From Mastigamoeba balamuthi (Eukaryota > Evosea > Mastigamoebida > Mastigamoebidae): DNA of 33,681 nt. Below the pieces are notes generated by a model. The model saw only the letters and a program-made list of their open reading frames with translations, was not told the origin of the DNA and did no database searches. The translations under genes were made by a program, and so were the position numbers. The stretch spans positions 888,727 through 922,407 of the forward strand of contig CACRSC010000013.1 of NCBI GenBank assembly GCA_902651635.1. Reading direction: 5' to 3'. Below, in pieces: positions 1-10,639 of the stretch (its first letter is position 1; the number at the start of each line of letters is the position of its first letter).

Positions 1-2206
1 GCGTAAAAAAACTCTTGTAGTTTCTGGTTGTCAATCCGAACCAACACATTGTCGTCGGACACCTCCAGGTTCTCCAACGACACTGCCCTCCGGAACTCTA
101 CAACCACGTGCAGGCAACCCACGAGTTGCTTCTTTGGCAGAGAGGCCATTCGAGCACAGAGCTCAGCAGTCCTTTCCCGGTAGGGGCACAGGGTGTTCGT
201 GAGGAATACTGCTGCCCTTGCTCCATTACTGCCATACTGCGACCCGCTCTTCCAGGCGAGCCAACCATAGGCGTCTAGCCCTGACTCGCCTGTAGAGGGG
301 AGTAGGAGCTTCCCACTGCCACTCTCCGGTCTGTGAAGGTACTCGCGGTCCCCTTCGACCCCTGGCGGGAGCCCCAGCTCCTCCGCGGTACCCACCTCGT
401 TGAAGTCCAACACAGTGTACTCACACCAAGCAGGAAGCCGTTCCTTGTACTCAACGAGGAAAGGCAGCTCGGAAACAGTCCAACCCCTGAACACAGAGAC
501 CAGAACCTGCGCTCCAGTGTATGCTAAGGTGAAACTTCGAGATCTACTTCGAGGCCCCAGGTGCATCATTGCCCTCTCCGACGATTCGATGCTGCTCTGC
601 ACTGCATTCCACCAGATGGGGTTGCGCCTGGCGACCTCCTGCTGGATGACGTCGGCGGCGGTCTTGTCACTGAGTTCGTAGAAATACCAGGGAGGTAGCA
701 TGCCCGTGGCGCAGACAGAGCACAGGCCCATCCCGACCAAGTCGACGTGAAGCTCGTTTCTGAGTTGTGACTTGCCTCCCTGCAGTTTGAACATCACCAC
801 TGCCTTTCTCAGTAGTTCGGCAGCCTCTGGACTATCGTTCATCACAGAGACAACTGCCGTGCGCATGTGGTGCATGTGATCGTCGATGGCATCGTGGACT
901 GCACGGTCAAGGCGCTGCTGTTTGTCCCCATCGCGGTCTTGCTGGTCCAGCAAATTATACAGAACGTTGCACACGAGCTTGTGGTTGCTCCCCAGAGCCT
1001 CTCGCTGTTGTGGGGGCAGCGAACAGTCGCGCGTGTCGACGAGGAGGCCCAGAAGTTCCCAGGGGTCCACCGGGCGTGGGAACACCGTCACGAAGTCGAC
1101 GAGAGGCTTTTTGCAGCTTGTGACGTGCACCCGTGGCGCCAGACCCAACCCAGGGCTTGTTCCCAGCAGCACACAGGTGAGGTTGCACGACGCCAGTGAC
1201 AACGCCAACGCAGACGCGAAGTCTCGTCTGATAGACTCTCTGACTGCTGTCCCCGAGTCATCGAGCAGTGGCGGTCCAGGCCGCTCGACCGCGGTCCACT
1301 CAATAAGATAACCACGCAGCAGATCGTGGGCGTGCTGCATGTTGTCACAGGCCACGACGACGGCAGCCCTGTCACCCACTGCGATGTTTACACTTCTGAC
1401 AACAGCACGCAGCAGCGATTGAATAGTGAACGGGTCCATCACTCGCCAAACGCTTGTGATCGCGAGCTGCACGAAGTGTGCGCCGATTCCCCGAGCCTGC
1501 GCGTCGAGGAATGTCGAAGAATGCAGCCTGTTGCCAATGCAGCGCAGCAGGGCCAGCAACAGCAGGAATCGCCCAACGAGGTCCGCCTCAACTCGGGATC
1601 TCGCGACCCGCAGAATTTCGTGATGTCGGTTCTTCAGGTCGCACCACACTTGTGAAGGCTCCCGAGGTGCCCCGGTATTGGCGAGATACTGCGAATTGTG
1701 CACGGCAGCGGCGTGCGCGACGTCGTGGGCGAGAGCTGCGTAGTGATAGTCCGGGAGTTCAGCGCCCCAGCCCTCTGCATTCATGTAGACAACGAAGTGC
1801 GAGCGGGCGACGTCAACGATAGTGGATGTCTTGCCAGCGCCTGGGCCACCTACGACGACGATGACTGTCTTTTCTTCCCTTCCGCGGTCCTCTTCGACAA
1901 TCGCTCGCACGGTCCTGCTGGGGTGGCCTCGCACATGTGGGCACTGACCAGCAGCGAGACCCAACAGAGGTGCGCAAATGTCTGGGCGACGACGGGCAGC
2001 GGGCGCAGGTACAAGGGCCCCAGGGCTTCTCGCTGTATCTTCTCGGTGTCATCATGGTGTCGAGAGAGCTCAACCTGTTTGACGATCCCTGATGTGAGGA
2101 GCTCGATGGCGGCGGGCTCCCAGGCAAGGCCAGAGTGTCGCGTGGAAACGATGCCGCGCAGCGCATTCGCCAGCAAGCTTGCTTTCTCCTCCTCTCTTAC
2201 CTGCAT
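1..2206 (-). CDS. Crinkler/RHS-like P-loop NTPase, partial (open at the left edge)
   Basis: Seen: the minus strand is open without a stop from about 1917 to base 1, over 630 codons. It carries a Walker A motif GGPGAGKTS after a beta strand (TVIVVV), near 1840, and a Walker-B-like strand VVVACDN near 1350. A GTSP segment follows near 1160, then a Pro-Trp-Glu-Leu-Leu stretch. Near the edge a GLDAYG...AAVFLTNT region resembles the Asp...Gln-x-Thr core of Crinkler/RHS C-terminal nuclease-like domains. The first ATG is at 2206. That N-terminal exon (KASLLANALRGIV...) is in another frame, so I infer an intron, best placed at 2012-1918 with donor GTACCT. Known: this order of elements fits the eukaryotic CRN/RHS superfamily of nuclear or secreted effector proteins related to transposon ATPases. 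Inference: family membership rests on motif order only. No LxLFLAK-type leader is visible. The 3' end lies outside the window. Confidence 0.6.
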
Positions 2207-2389
2207 TCTTGTGGCTGCGGGTTTTTTTTGAGCAGAGATCAATTTATCGAGAGAAATCCTGATGCCAATATCCCGTGTGAGGCATTGAGTGCTGGAACTA
2301 GAGCGTGACAAACAATCAACTACATTATCAACCGATATCACTGTGGCCTTGTCCCCCCTTAAAACAGATTGTGTCTTTGTTAGAAATTG
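2207..2389. promoter_or_regulatory. Upstream region of the NTPase gene
   Basis: This 183-bp AT-richer gap separates the stop of the helical-repeat gene (2390) from the NTPase start (2206), both on the minus strand. It holds AATATCCC at 2267-2274, which reads GGGATATT on the coding strand about 61 bp before the ATG. The same element recurs upstream of other genes here. No TATA box was recognised. Confidence 0.35.
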
Positions 2390-4195
2390 TCACTCATCAC
2401 TCACAAGGCGAATGCGAATTACGACTGCTCTGGACTCGTCCAGACGAAATCCGTTCATGGTGTGCATCCTCTGGGTGCTATCCCCCGTGAAAGCTGTGCG
2501 GCCAGCAACCACTCTCCTCTGTTGTCTCCCTTCATCTTCGTCTTCCGAGTTATCTGCACGGCTCATGTCATCAAAGTCGCCGCTGCTTCCGCAAAAGCCA
2601 AATGATGGGCTTGCTCTGCTCTGTGGTGCAGAGTTCATCAGTCTCCTGCGTACGGAGCGCAGCTGTGGTATGAACTTTGCTTCCACAAGCCCGATATCGC
2701 CATCAGACACAAGGAATCCGTCATGCCCCTCTCGGGCCGAGGCACTTGCTGCTGTTGCTGCTTGGTCGGGTGGTAGAGGGAAGAAAGTGAATCGGGCATT
2801 GGTGCCGGTAGGGTGCTCCACTTTGATCGAGCCTCGAGGCGCAAGAAAGAACCGGCCAATCACTTTGCCATCGATCTTGATTTCGCACACTGAGCAGTTG
2901 TACGCACTCTTGTTCTTGGCTATTGCAGTATACTGCACCCCTTCGTGCATCAAATAGAGAGGATCGTGATTGGGGCCGACGATTACTCCCCTGTTCGGAG
3001 CAATATCAAACAAGAAGTCACCAGCAGTTTGCCCATTCTCAGAGGACACGTATAAGGCAAACCTCCAAATTTGGCGGAAAAGGGGTACAACAGTGAACCG
3101 TATGACTGCCCTGAGAATTCTGAAGTAGGCCCGAAGAGCAGGTATGACACATTTCCGAGCAACAGCAGACAGAAGGTAACTGAGTGCCCTGATAATGGGA
3201 CGAAGCACGAAGGACAGGCAGTTTGATACCTGACGAGCCGCAGGACGTAAGAGTGCTTGGCCTATCCATGAAATGATATCGGCTGTGCATTGTGCGATGT
3301 ATTGCACATAAGTTCGGCACTTCCTGATCATGCTGCCCGACAGTGAAGAGATTGTTCTGCAAAGGAAGGAGAGAGAAGGATAAAGTGCCGAATTCCACAG
3401 ACCAGTAAAGAAGGCTCTGAGAACTGGTTTGATGTTCCTGTCGAATAGATCCGCAACATGGCGAAGGGGTCGAACAATAACGGCATATGCAGTATCGCGA
3501 ATACTCGCCAGTGCACGCCTTATAACCCTGAGCACGGGCACGAACATCGGCGCAACGGAGGGGAAGCTGATGCTCCGGATACAGAGCAGTACTCGGTTCG
3601 CCATCCGCGAAGCAAAACGGAAAGGAAATGCTGCGGCGTTTGCAATCCTGTTCACGGCTCTGAGCAGCCCCGTCCAGCAGTAATCCAAGGCAACGCACAC
3701 TCTTGCACAGAGATTGCGCAGCTTTCTGGTGAACGAATTCGAGACCCGCATCCCAGCATCCGATGTGGCCGTTACACAGCTCTCCACTATGCGAAACAGA
3801 TATTTGACGGTCTGCACGACAGGGCGGGCGAGGGCGTTAATGATACGTCGCGTGCGTTCCATCAGTCGTGAAAGCAGTCGGGCTGTGCTCCTCAGAGGAA
3901 TACACGACACGACCCAGCTCAGGAGACGACCTGAACGTCGGATGGCACGGGCAAGCACCATACGAGAGGAACGTGAAAGCGGCCTGATCACGTGGTTGTG
4001 TATAGCTGACAAGACCCGCGAGAATGGGTGTGCGCAGCGGACCAGGAGACTAGGGGTGGGTGAGACAGGACAGAGGGCAAGCTGTGAGACGTGCTTCCAG
4101 ACAAAGCGGAAGTGGGGGGCCACAATGGACAGAAGGCTCCACAAAAGCTGGACTAGCGCCTCGACTACCGAAACTGCAACGGCTGGGTGAGACAC
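2390..4195 (-). CDS. Arg-rich hydrophobic helical-repeat protein with C-terminal beta domain, unrecognised
   Basis: I do not recognise this protein. Seen: a single open frame. Residues about 1-380 are a series of amphipathic to hydrophobic helices rich in Arg with very few acidic residues, built on a degenerate pattern such as RPLRHVADLF or IPALRAYFRILRAVIRF. About residues 385-485 form a separate beta-rich domain (YTAIAKNKSAYNC, IKIDGKVIGRFFLAPRGSI, HPTGTNARFTFF). An acidic low-complexity tail (SEDEDEG) follows. The frame has no ATG at its 5' end: GTG at 4195 is preceded by an in-frame TGA. It therefore starts either at the internal Met near 3961 or by splicing from upstream. The acceptor ending at 4183 with donor at 4219 joins it in frame to coding-like sequence at 4281-4220 and then to the ubiquitin-like exons. 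Inference: a surface-membrane or lipid-associated protein. Confidence 0.6.
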   Translation of the reverse strand: MSHPAVAVSVVEALVQLLWSLLSIVAPHFRFVWKHVSQLALCPVSPTPSLLVRCAHPFSRVLSAIHNHVIRPLSRSSRMVLARAIRRSGRLLSWVVSCIPLRSTARLLSRLMERTRRIINALARPVVQTVKYLFRIVESCVTATSDAGMRVSNSFTRKLRNLCARVCVALDYCWTGLLRAVNRIANAAAFPFRFASRMANRVLLCIRSISFPSVAPMFVPVLRVIRRALASIRDTAYAVIVRPLRHVADLFDRNIKPVLRAFFTGLWNSALYPSLSFLCRTISSLSGSMIRKCRTYVQYIAQCTADIISWIGQALLRPAARQVSNCLSFVLRPIIRALSYLLSAVARKCVIPALRAYFRILRAVIRFTVVPLFRQIWRFALYVSSENGQTAGDFLFDIAPNRGVIVGPNHDPLYLMHEGVQYTAIAKNKSAYNCSVCEIKIDGKVIGRFFLAPRGSIKVEHPTGTNARFTFFPLPPDQAATAASASAREGHDGFLVSDGDIGLVEAKFIPQLRSVRRRLMNSAPQSRASPSFGFCGSSGDFDDMSRADNSEDEDEGRQQRRVVAGRTAFTGDSTQRMHTMNGFRLDESRAVVIRIRLVSDE

Positions 4196-4337
4196 GCGTC
4201 ATTAAGGACAACACGCTACCTTTCTCAACCACGTAGATGGGCTCCTCCGGCGGGGCCTGCTGGGCGGCGACGCCCTTTCTCCTGCCCTGGAACTCCGCTC
4301 TCACCTGGCCTGCTCGTCAGTCTCCCGAAGCACCCCC

Positions 4338-4867
4338 CTAGCAAGTGCGTGCAGTTGACTCGTTCTGGATCCCCACGCTCGCCAGCGTGCATGCGGAGTC
4401 CTCTGGGTAGGACGCCTGCCGGAACCAGAACGTCAGGGGCCCCGCTGGCAGCGCCCTGTCCTCTGCAGCCTGCGACTCCCTGAGGGCTCCCGCGAGCTCC
4501 CTGAAGGCCGCGCCCTGGCCGACGCGGACCGAGACGGCGCGCCCCTCGGGGAGCCTCACGAGGACCGCGATGAGCTGGGGCACCGAGGCAGGGGCGGGCA
4601 GCAGGTGGACGATCGACTCGCGGACAACTCCGAGGTCGCAGAGGTGAGTACTGTCGTCGGACATCACCTTGCCGCCGAACACCAGGCGCTGCGACACAGG
4701 CGGCATGCCGGTGCGGTCATGGAGCTTCTGCTTGAGGTTGCCTACCGTATCGCAGGCCAGGTCCACGCTGATTCGCCTCGATCAGGCGCAGCGACGTTGA
4801 ATATGGCGTACCACACGGGGACGGACTTGCCCGTGAGCAGCTTCACAAAGATAACGGTCTCGGCCAT
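4338..4867 (-). CDS. Ubiquitin-like domain protein with two tandem Ubl folds
   Basis: Seen: exon 1 (4867-4812) begins ATG-Ala-Glu and encodes ETVIFVKLLTGKSVPV. A 44-bp GTACG...CAG intron (4811-4768) follows, then exon 2 from 4767. The joined protein aligns along the ubiquitin fold (IFVK.LTGK, then TVGNLKQKLHDRTGMPP, QRLVFGGKVM, and VRESIVHLL). It has no terminal Gly-Gly, so it is not a conjugated modifier. A second diverged copy follows (QLIAVLVRLPEGRAVSVRV, then TLASVGIQNEST). It stops at a TAG before its last strand, giving 161 residues. That abrupt end, and a GTCAAC donor at 4359, suggest the real gene may splice onward to the downstream helical-repeat frame instead of stopping. Ubl proteins without diglycine usually act as protein-interaction modules. 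Confidence 0.75.
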
Positions 4868-5178
4868 GTGGCGCACGCTCGGGGGTTTGTGCTACCTCGT
4901 GTGTGTCTCTCTGGCTTGATTACAGGCTATGCGAGCGTTTAGATAACGGGCTAGGCAATCACTTGTGAACGAAAATAGCAGATAAATATCGAGATTTGTT
5001 TCTCATGTTGCGCAGGGACATTGGCGTGCGCATCGCGCGATAAATGGAACGGAAATGTGATGTATGACATCGCACAAGCATATGCCGGTTTTCCCGACAA
5101 GACGGCTGGGGGAAATCTGTGTGACGTCGGTGTGTGTGTGGTGTGGGCTACCAGGCGCACACAACCAAAGCCGGTCTT
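4868..5178. promoter_or_regulatory. Divergent intergenic region, Ubl gene and molybdenum hydroxylase
   Basis: These 311 bp separate two divergent start codons (4867 on minus, 5179 on plus). The stretch is AT-richer than the flanking exons and contains AAATATCGAG, with AATATC at 4985-4990, the element found in other intergenic regions of the window. No other gene is visible. Confidence 0.4.
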
Positions 5179-8100
5179 ATGAACACCGTCAACTTCGTCC
5201 TCAACGGCAAGCGCGTCTCCGCGCAGGCCGACCCGCGCATGACGCTGAACGAGTACCTGCGGGACATCGCGGGCCTCGCGGGCACCAAGAAGTCCTGCGA
5301 GACGGGGACGTGCAGCGCCTGCACGGTCACCGTCTCTTGCGTCGATTCCGTCACCGGAAAGCTCACGTGCGGCGCAGCGCGCCAGTCGCCGCCTCTTTCT
5401 GCCCGCCTCTCATTCTGGAAAGCAGGCACAAAGCGGTGCAGTCGTGCCTGAAACCGCTCTGCTCGGTCGATGGGCAGACGTCAGTATTTTCTCCCCTGAA
5501 GATATTTTTTCTCAAATCTAATTTGCCCACGTCAAGCGTGACGACGGTCGAGGGCATTGTGGGCAAGAACGGGGAGCTGCACCCCATCCAGCAGAAGATC
5601 GCGGAGCTGAACGGGGTGCAGTGCGGGTTCTGCACGCCGGGGTTCGTGATGGTCATGTACACGCTCCTGCTCAACCACCCGAAGCCGACCATGGCGGAGA
5701 TCGAAGCCGCCTTTGACGGCAATGTCTGCCGGTGCACCGGCTACCGCTCCATCCTCGACGCCATGAAGACGGTAGGAATCCGCGATCTTCCTGTTCCCCG
5801 TGTCTCTCCTGACCGATCGCACACCGAATCCAGTTCGCCGTTGACGTCGTCAGAGGGATGCAGCACCCGGCAGAGAAGCTGCTGAAGAGCGTTATCCCCG
5901 ACCTCGAGGAGCTCCAGCTGCCCACGTCGGCTGGGACCATGCTCGTGCCGGTCAAGAACAAGGGCGCGTCTGCCAGGAAGGCCGGCGTCCTGCGCAGGGC
6001 CGCACTGACGGCCTCGGACCCCCTCTGGCTCACTCCCAGATCGCTCAAGGAGCTCCTCACCGCGATGGTGGCCGCTTTCGAACCACCGCCAGCGGATCTG
6101 ACCGGGTTTTGGCGTTTCTTCAGGTGTCGTACCCCGGCAGGAGGGTCAAGCTGGTCGGGGGCAACACGGCCTCGGGATACTCGCGCGACACCGACGACGT
6201 CGAGGTGTTCGTCACGCTCGCCCGCGTGCCGGAGCTCGTGGCGACCAACGTCACCGAGACGTCGATGCGGTTCGGGGCGATGACGACCATCGACGGCCTC
6301 GCCGGCCTCCTCTCCTCGTGGAACAGAAAGTTCCCCGTTGCGTCACCGCGTTCTCTACGCAGAGGCGCTCGCTGACCTCGAGCGCAGGACTCGACGACGT
6401 GCTTCCCCGAGTTCATTCGGGCCCTCAAGAACCTCGGGAACACGGGCATCCGCGCGTCGGGGACTGTGGGAGGGAACCTGATGGTTGCATACTGGGACAC
6501 GCCGTTTGTCAGCGACCTGTATGCCCTCCTTCTGTGCATGGTGCGCACACAGCTCCCCTGCGCTCCACTTTGCGCGTCCGCCCTTCGCGTCTGAGCGCAC
6601 CGTTACGCAGGACGCGTTGCTGGAGATCACGTCGGTCGACGGCACCCAGAGGATCTCCATTGCGGACTTCCCTCTGGTTAACATGGCCAACAAGGTCCTC
6701 GTAGCCATCGGTGCGTTGCTCTCCTAGGGGGCTCTGCCCTGACGCGTCATCCCTCGACAGAGATCCCCTTCACTCCCGCCGGGGAGGTCATGGTGGCCAG
6801 GAAGGTCGGCCTCCGCCACAAGGGGGCGCTGGCCGTCGTGTCCACGGCGTTCAGGTTCAACATGCACGGCTCGGGCACTGTGTGCTATTCCGCGAGGCTG
6901 GCATACGCGGGCATCTCCACTCGCCCCAAGAGGTGTCTGCTCTCTTGAGCGCCTTCCAAATGGGCTGAATGCACTGGGTCGATGCGAACAGAATGACTCA
7001 GACGGAGCAGTACATGACGGGAAAAGACCTCAGTAGGCAGTCGGTTCTCAACGCCACGCTGGATATCCTGGAGCACGAGGGCAACGTAGACACGACGTTC
7101 GCTAGGACCTCGTACCGCAAGTCCCTCCTGACGAGTAAGAAGGGCCCTCGTGTGCTGTTCCGCTGCTTACAACGATTCCCCAGGCCTGTTCTACAAGGCC
7201 TACCTCTCGCTACTCCCGAACCTGCCTGCTAAGCTCCAGTCTGCTGCGCGCGACTTCGAGCGCCCTGTGTCTTCGGGATACCTCTCGTACCAGTCGAAGC
7301 CGTGCGAGATCTTTGTGCACACGTTCTCTCTAACGCGGTCTGTGTAGCGAGGACTATCCCGTGACGTACCCGCTCCCCAAGGTCGACGCCCCTCTCAGTG
7401 CCACTGGCGACGCCGTGTACACGAAAGACAGGGCGGTGGACGGCATGCTCCACGGCTACGTTGTCATCTCGACGTGCCCTGCCGGCGACATTGAGTGCGG
7501 AGTCGCTGTCTGCTCGTGCTCTCACTGGGTGCACGCAGGTCGATAGACGCAACCGAGGCGCTCAAGTGCCCCGGTGTCGTCGCATTCCTCTCTGCCGAAG
7601 ACATTCCCGAGGACAGGAACAACTGCGGGCCTGTTGTGCGCGACGAGGACGTCTTCGCCATCAAGACGGTCAAGTACTACGGTATGAACATACGAGAGAA
7701 CACCGCGCGCGTGTCGTTGCCCCGCTGACGCCGCTGCGCAGGCCAAGCCGTTGGAGTGGTGGTCGCGGACACGGAGAGGCACGCCAGGGCAGCTGCCAGC
7801 AAGGTGGTCGTCAAGTACACCAACCAGGGAGAGCCCATCCTGACCCTCGACGTGCGTGTTGTCCGTCTCGGTTGCGGTGGTCTCAGCATCTCCTTGCGCA
7901 GGACGCCATCGCCAAGAAGTCGTTCTTGGACGAGGACGTGATGCCGTCTGGCGGACCCCTGTCTCGTGGAGACGTCGAGAATGGCTTTTCGCAGTCGACA
8001 GTCGTCCTGGAGGGCTCGGTGACCGCGGGGTCTCAGATACACTACTACATGGAGACGCAGACCTGCGTTGCCATCCCCGATAAGGACGACCAGAAGCTCA

Positions 8101-10402
8101 AGATCCTCACGGGGACCCAGTGGCCCTCTGGGGTCCAGCAGATCGTGAGCTCTGTCACTGGCATCCCGGAGCGCAACATTGAAATCGAGGTCAAGCGGAT
8201 CGGAGGAGGTCCGGATTCGCCAGCGCTTCGCACGCCTTACTGTGGGTTATGCACATGCAGCGTTCGGAGGGAAGATCACCAGAGCGACCCTAGTTTGCTG
8301 CATCGCGTCGGTTGCCGCACTCAATGTCGGCAAGCCCGTGAAGATCTCCCTCGACAGGTACACGGACACGCAGAACAGCGGTACAAAACCTTTTCTCCTA
8401 CTTAGCGTAGTGTGGCTCACCTTGCTTTCCTGGCCACCTCTCCAGGTCATAGGAACGAGACCAGGTGTGACTACAAGGTCGGTGTTGACGGTTCTGGCGT
8501 AATCAAGGCGCTCAAGGTCAGGGTCTACCAGGTGCGCCTCGGTCGTGTCGTATGGCTAAACGCACTAACTGACCGCTTCTACAGGACGCTGGCTGCTCGT
8601 ACGAGACGAATCCGGGCAACATCGGAACCTGTAGGAACAGCCTCGGTTTTCTGCTTGCACCTCGCTTACCGGACTTCGTTTTTGTGCAGTCATTTCTGTT
8701 GTCGACAACGCGTACTTCCTCGAGAACTTCTACGGCGACGGGTTCACGTGCCGCACCAACAGGCCCGCGATGACAGCGTGCGTAGACCCACAGGCGCTTT
8801 CGGGAGGAGGTGGTGCATAGCATAACGTGTGGCACAGTATGCGCGCGCCAGGCTTCGCCCCTGCGATCTTTGCGATGGAGCACATCATCGAGCACGTGTC
8901 CGAGACCCTCGGGAAGCCCAAGGATATCATCAGGGCACGCTACTCGCTCTATGCATCACCTATCTAATTGCAACGCCGACCCCAGGAAGCCAACTTCTAC
9001 TCGGACAACCCACCGCGCAATACCACGCAGTTCGAGCAGCCCATTGCCCCTTTCCTCATCTCCGGCATGTGGTACGTCGTTGCCGAGTTGCACTGCATTG
9101 CTCAAGTGGTCGTCCAGGAAGGACATCATCGCCACAGGCGAGTGGGATAAGAGGAAAGCGGCCGTCGAGCAGTTCAACGCCGATAACCGCTGGGTGAAAC
9201 GCGGAATCTCCCTGGTCCCTGTCAAGTACGCGATTGCGCTGAACGGAAACGACGTGCGTCGCCAGAGAAGAATTTCAGAGTCGCGCGAAGTCTCACACAG
9301 TAGATGGTATCAGTTTGGCGTGCTGATCAACGTGTTCGCCGATGGCAGCATCGTCGTGGAGCACAGCGGCACGGAGATGGGACAGGGCATCGACACCCGC
9401 ATCGCCCAGATCGTCGCGCACGAGCTGGGGTCGCTCGTGAAGATGGACGACATCTCGGTCGTGGCCACCAACACCCGCACGATTCCCAACGCCGGCATCA
9501 CCGCGGGCACGACAGGGACGGCGATCAACGCCCTGGCCGCGCAGAAGGCCGCCAAGATGCTTTACGACAAGATGGAGCCTGCACGGAGCGCCATGACCTC
9601 GGACTTCACGTGGGCTCAGGTGCGCGTAGGCGTTGCCTTTGGTTCTGATCCTAATCACTATGGGCGTTCCAGCTGGTCGCCAAGGCCATCTCCATGGGGA
9701 TCGACCTGTCTGTTAAGGCCTGGAAGCACCTCGAGGGAGGGTACCCGAACAACTACTTCTCCTACGGAGTGGGTATTGCGGAGTCGCAGGTGGACGTCCT
9801 GACGGGCGAGACGCACATCCTGAGAGTCGACATAATAGTACAAGCCCAGAGAGTGCCAGACTTCAACTGACTTTTGCGCAGTACGACGCTGGGATCAGCC
9901 TGAACCCCGCGCTGGATCTCGGGCAATGCCTCGGAGGGTTCGTGCAGGCGATGGGGTACTACATCACCGAGGAGGTCGCCTACAACAGCCAGGGCATGAT
10001 GAGCCTGTGGCAGGAGGTGAGCATCCAAGAGTGTCCAATGGCAGCAGCGTCTCACCTGCTTTTGTGCGCAGTACAACGTTCCTCTGGCGCAGGACATCCC
10101 AATCGGTAAGCTCCCATTGCGCTTTGAGTGACTTCTGACCTGTGGCAAATGGCTCAGACTTCCGTGTGGCCTTGCTGAAGGACATTCCGAACACTTCGCC
10201 CGATGGCGCTTATGGGAGCAAGGGAGTCGGCGAGCAGCCCTTCACAATGGGCTGCGTGGCCTTCTTCTGCGTCAAGGAGGCGATTGCTGCTGCGCGTGCA
10301 GAGCTCGGGAACAAGGAGTTCTTCTCGGTCAACGCGCCTCTCACCAAGGATGCCACCCACCTCGCCTGCCTCGTCGACAAGTCGCAATTCTGCCTTGCTT
10401 AG
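5179..10402 (+). CDS. Molybdenum hydroxylase of the xanthine dehydrogenase/aldehyde oxidase family, 26 exons
   Basis: Exons: 5179-5366, 5426-5479, 5537-5771, 5834-6067, 6124-6336, 6388-6540, 6611-6710, 6761-6932, 6992-7134, 7184-7314, 7352-7494, 7539-7681, 7742-7851, 7902-8208, 8261-8380, 8446-8531, 8585-8630, 8690-8777, 8838-8934, 8986-9071, 9118-9253, 9314-9619, 9673-9837, 9882-10016, 10072-10105, 10158-10402. The sum is 3870 nt, exactly 1290 codons, close to the family's usual 1330 residues. Domain order is canonical. Two [2Fe-2S] domains carry all eight cysteines (CETGTCSAC, SCLKPLC, QCGFC, CRC). An FAD domain (KLVGGNTASGY, GTVGGNL) and a molybdopterin domain (GGAFGGK, TAMRAPG, GTEMGQG, GVGEQPF with the catalytic Glu) follow. 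The enzyme would hydroxylate a purine, aldehyde or N-heterocycle in the cytosol. The two residues that bind xanthine in animal XDH appear replaced, so I leave the symbol empty. Intron 19 (8935-8985) seems to be GC-AG. Confidence 0.93.
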
Positions 10403-10639
10403 AGAAGTTGGAGCTCGTTCTTCGGATGGGCAAGTCGCGAGGGCAGAATGAAGCAAAGCACAACCTACAGAGCCCATCGGGAGGACAAATACTAAGTACA
10501 ACGCAGGTTCAATCGCCCTTGAGTATCAGATAAATGGGTATCGAAACGAGGGGTGCAGCTGTGAGTCCCAAAGCCCGTGGGCACTTTGTTGTTGGTTGGC
10601 TATTTGCATTTCTCAACACGGGCGGGCTGTGAGTATCAT
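10403..10639. other. Convergent 3' intergenic region
   Basis: This 237-bp gap lies between the stop codons of the hydroxylase (10402, plus) and the Cys-rich gene (10640, minus). It must hold both 3' untranslated regions. AGATAAATGGG near 10526 is the only poly(A)-signal-like stretch I see. There is no ORF worth calling. Confidence 0.3.

Noticed and set aside
4196-4337. Independent small minus-strand gene (frame at 4050-4304)
   Set aside because: It has no ATG at a sensible position and overlaps the helical-repeat frame; better explained as a middle exon at 4281-4220.
5134-10402. Frameshifted pseudogene reading of the molybdenum hydroxylase
   Set aside because: Every frame change coincides with GT(or GC)-AG boundaries and the spliced frame closes exactly, so these are introns.
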